48,827 nt of DNA, from NCBI GenBank assembly GCA_003564295.1, contig PXFI01000336.1:1-48827 (forward strand), in the 5' to 3' direction. The notes below the pieces were generated by a model. That model did no database searches. It was not told the origin of the DNA and saw only the letters and a list, made by a program, of their open reading frames with translations. The position numbers and the translations under genes are program-made. How positions within the stretch are numbered: position 1 is the first letter of the stretch; every line of letters begins with the position of its first letter. This DNA comes from Gemmatimonadota bacterium. Lineage in GTDB: Bacteria > Gemmatimonadota > Gemmatimonadetes > Longimicrobiales > Gaopeijiaceae. Positions 47,419 through 48,827 of the stretch are shown one piece after another.

Positions 47419-48827
47419 CGGGCCCTCACCCCGGGGCCAGAGGGTTCGATCTTCTTCGAGCCCCGGCGGTGGGACCCTTCTTCCGCTGGCGCCACGCCCG
47501 GACCACCCTCCAGCTCTTCCTCCTGGTGGTGGCGGTCCTGGTGATCCTGGCCGGCTTCCGGGGTCCCCAACCGGCCCCGAGGAACCTGGCGGGAATCCTC
47601 CCCTGGATCCATTGGCCGGGGTTCGTGGCCCTCACCCTCCTGGTGTTCGGGAACCTCTTCTGCATGGCCTGCCCCTTCATGCTCACCCGGCGCCTGGCGA
47701 AGAGGCTCCTGCCGGCCAGGCGCCACTGGCCCCGGGCCCTGCGCCTGAAGTGGCTCGCCCTGGCTCTGCTCTTCGTGTTCCTGTGGGCCTACCAGGCCTT
47801 CCACCTCCGGGAGAGCCCTCTCCTCACCGCCTGGTTGGTCCTGGGCTACTTCGCCGTCGCTTTCGTCATGGACGGATTCTTCCGGGGCGCCCCCTTCTGC
47901 AAGTATGTGTGTCCCATCGGCCATTTCCACTTCGTGAACTCCATGGCCTCCCCCTTCGAGGTGGCGATCCGGGAGCCTGGCGTCTGCGCGGCTTGCAGGA
48001 CCAGGGACTGCATCGTGGGCCGGTACGAGAGCCCCCGCGGGCTGGACCAGGGAGACACGCCCCTCCGGCCAGGGGAGCGGGGCAGGCTCCTGCAGAGGGG
48101 GTGCGAGCTCTGGCTCTACCAGGAGACCAAAGCCGGAAACATGGATTGCACCTTCTGCATGGAGTGCGTCCACGCGTGCCCCTACGACAACGTGGGCATC
48201 CTGGCCCGGGTCCCGGCCAGGGAGCTCTGGGAAGACCCCCAGAGGGCGGGCGTGGGCCGGTTCAGCCTGCGGCCCGACCTGGCCGCCCTGGCGGCCTTTC
48301 TCACCTTTGCCGCCTTCATGAACGCCTTCGGGATGGTGACGCACGCCTCGGCGGCCGAAGCCTGGATCGGCAGGATCCTGGGGACCGACTCGGAGCTGCT
48401 GATGGGGGGGGTCCTCCTCCTGGCGGGGATGATCCTGCTCCCGGCCCTCCTGGTGGCCGCCGCCGCCCGGGCCTCGTCCCTCCTGTCGGGCTCCGGACGG
48501 ACGGTGGTGCAGGAGGCCACCCGCTACGCCTATGCCCTGGTCCCGGTGGGCTTCGGGATGTGGATCGCCCACTATCTCTTCCATTTCCTCACGGGGGGCA
48601 TGGCCGTCGTTCCGGCGGTCCAGGAGTACGTAGCCGACCTGGGCTTTTCCTTCCTGGGAGAGCCAGCCTGGACCCTGGGGCCCATGGTTCCCCACTCCTG
48701 GCTCCTGCCCCTGGAGCTCCTCTTCCTGAAGCTGGGGCTCCTGGTGTCCCTGGTGGTGGCCTACCGGCTGGGCATACGGGAGGCGGGAGCCGGGACCGGG
48801 GCCTTGCCGGGAGCCGGGAGCCGGGCC
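47415..48827 (+). CDS. membrane 4Fe-4S ferredoxin-type protein (NapH/CcoG-like), partial at window end, TTG start
   Basis: Open frame to window end, absent from ORF track: LFCMACPFMLTRRL, PFCKYVCPIGHFHFVNS, CAACRTRDC, MDCTFCMECVHACPYDNVG, multiple TM helices; TTG overlaps preceding TGA. Confidence 0.85.
   Translation, partial: MTGPHPGARGFDLLRAPAVGPFFRWRHARTTLQLFLLVVAVLVILAGFRGPQPAPRNLAGILPWIHWPGFVALTLLVFGNLFCMACPFMLTRRLAKRLLPARRHWPRALRLKWLALALLFVFLWAYQAFHLRESPLLTAWLVLGYFAVAFVMDGFFRGAPFCKYVCPIGHFHFVNSMASPFEVAIREPGVCAACRTRDCIVGRYESPRGLDQGDTPLRPGERGRLLQRGCELWLYQETKAGNMDCTFCMECVHACPYDNVGILARVPARELWEDPQRAGVGRFSLRPDLAALAAFLTFAAFMNAFGMVTHASAAEAWIGRILGTDSELLMGGVLLLAGMILLPALLVAAAARASSLLSGSGRTVVQEATRYAYALVPVGFGMWIAHYLFHFLTGGMAVVPAVQEYVADLGFSFLGEPAWTLGPMVPHSWLLPLELLFLKLGLLVSLVVAYRLGIREAGAGTGALPGAGSRA

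Noticed and set aside
47151-48695. 514-aa minus-strand ORF at the right end
   Set aside because: Low-complexity Gly/Pro/Glu-rich shadow of the genuine plus-strand iron-sulfur protein.

Overview
High-GC bacterial chromosome segment of about 48.8 kb. The lineage looks like Gemmatimonadota, but this is an inference from gene content and style only. Most of the window is a dense minus-strand housekeeping array: recN, nadK, dxs, a GGPP/FPP synthase, xseB/xseA, folD, rny, zapA, pheT/pheS, rplT/rpmI/infC, thrS, groEL/groES, coaX, nadC, uppP, bshA, miaA, mutL, tatD, secF/secD, a PilB/GspE-like ATPase and a GGDEF response regulator. Accessory material sits at the left edge (IS110-like remnant cutting a beta-propeller gene), at 5.9-7.5 kb (truncated nucleotidyltransferase-like gene, decayed IS with matching terminal inverted repeats, tRNA-Cys and tRNA-Gly) and at 30.1-31.6 kb (ParE-like ORF, attC-like dyad, RES-Xre toxin-antitoxin pair). 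The strongest hidden signal is a complete candidate ribosome-mediated attenuator upstream of thrS. It has a 25-aa leader peptide with 7 Thr codons, a hairpin inside the Thr codon run, a competing antiterminator pairing, and a GC-rich terminator. The ORF track does not show it. Other notable signals are a PilB-type ATPase fused to a receiver domain and overlapping a diguanylate cyclase gene, infC starting at ATC behind a possible second attenuator, a perfect CIRCE element before groES, and several minisatellites. No computation or database search was run; everything is read from the sequence.
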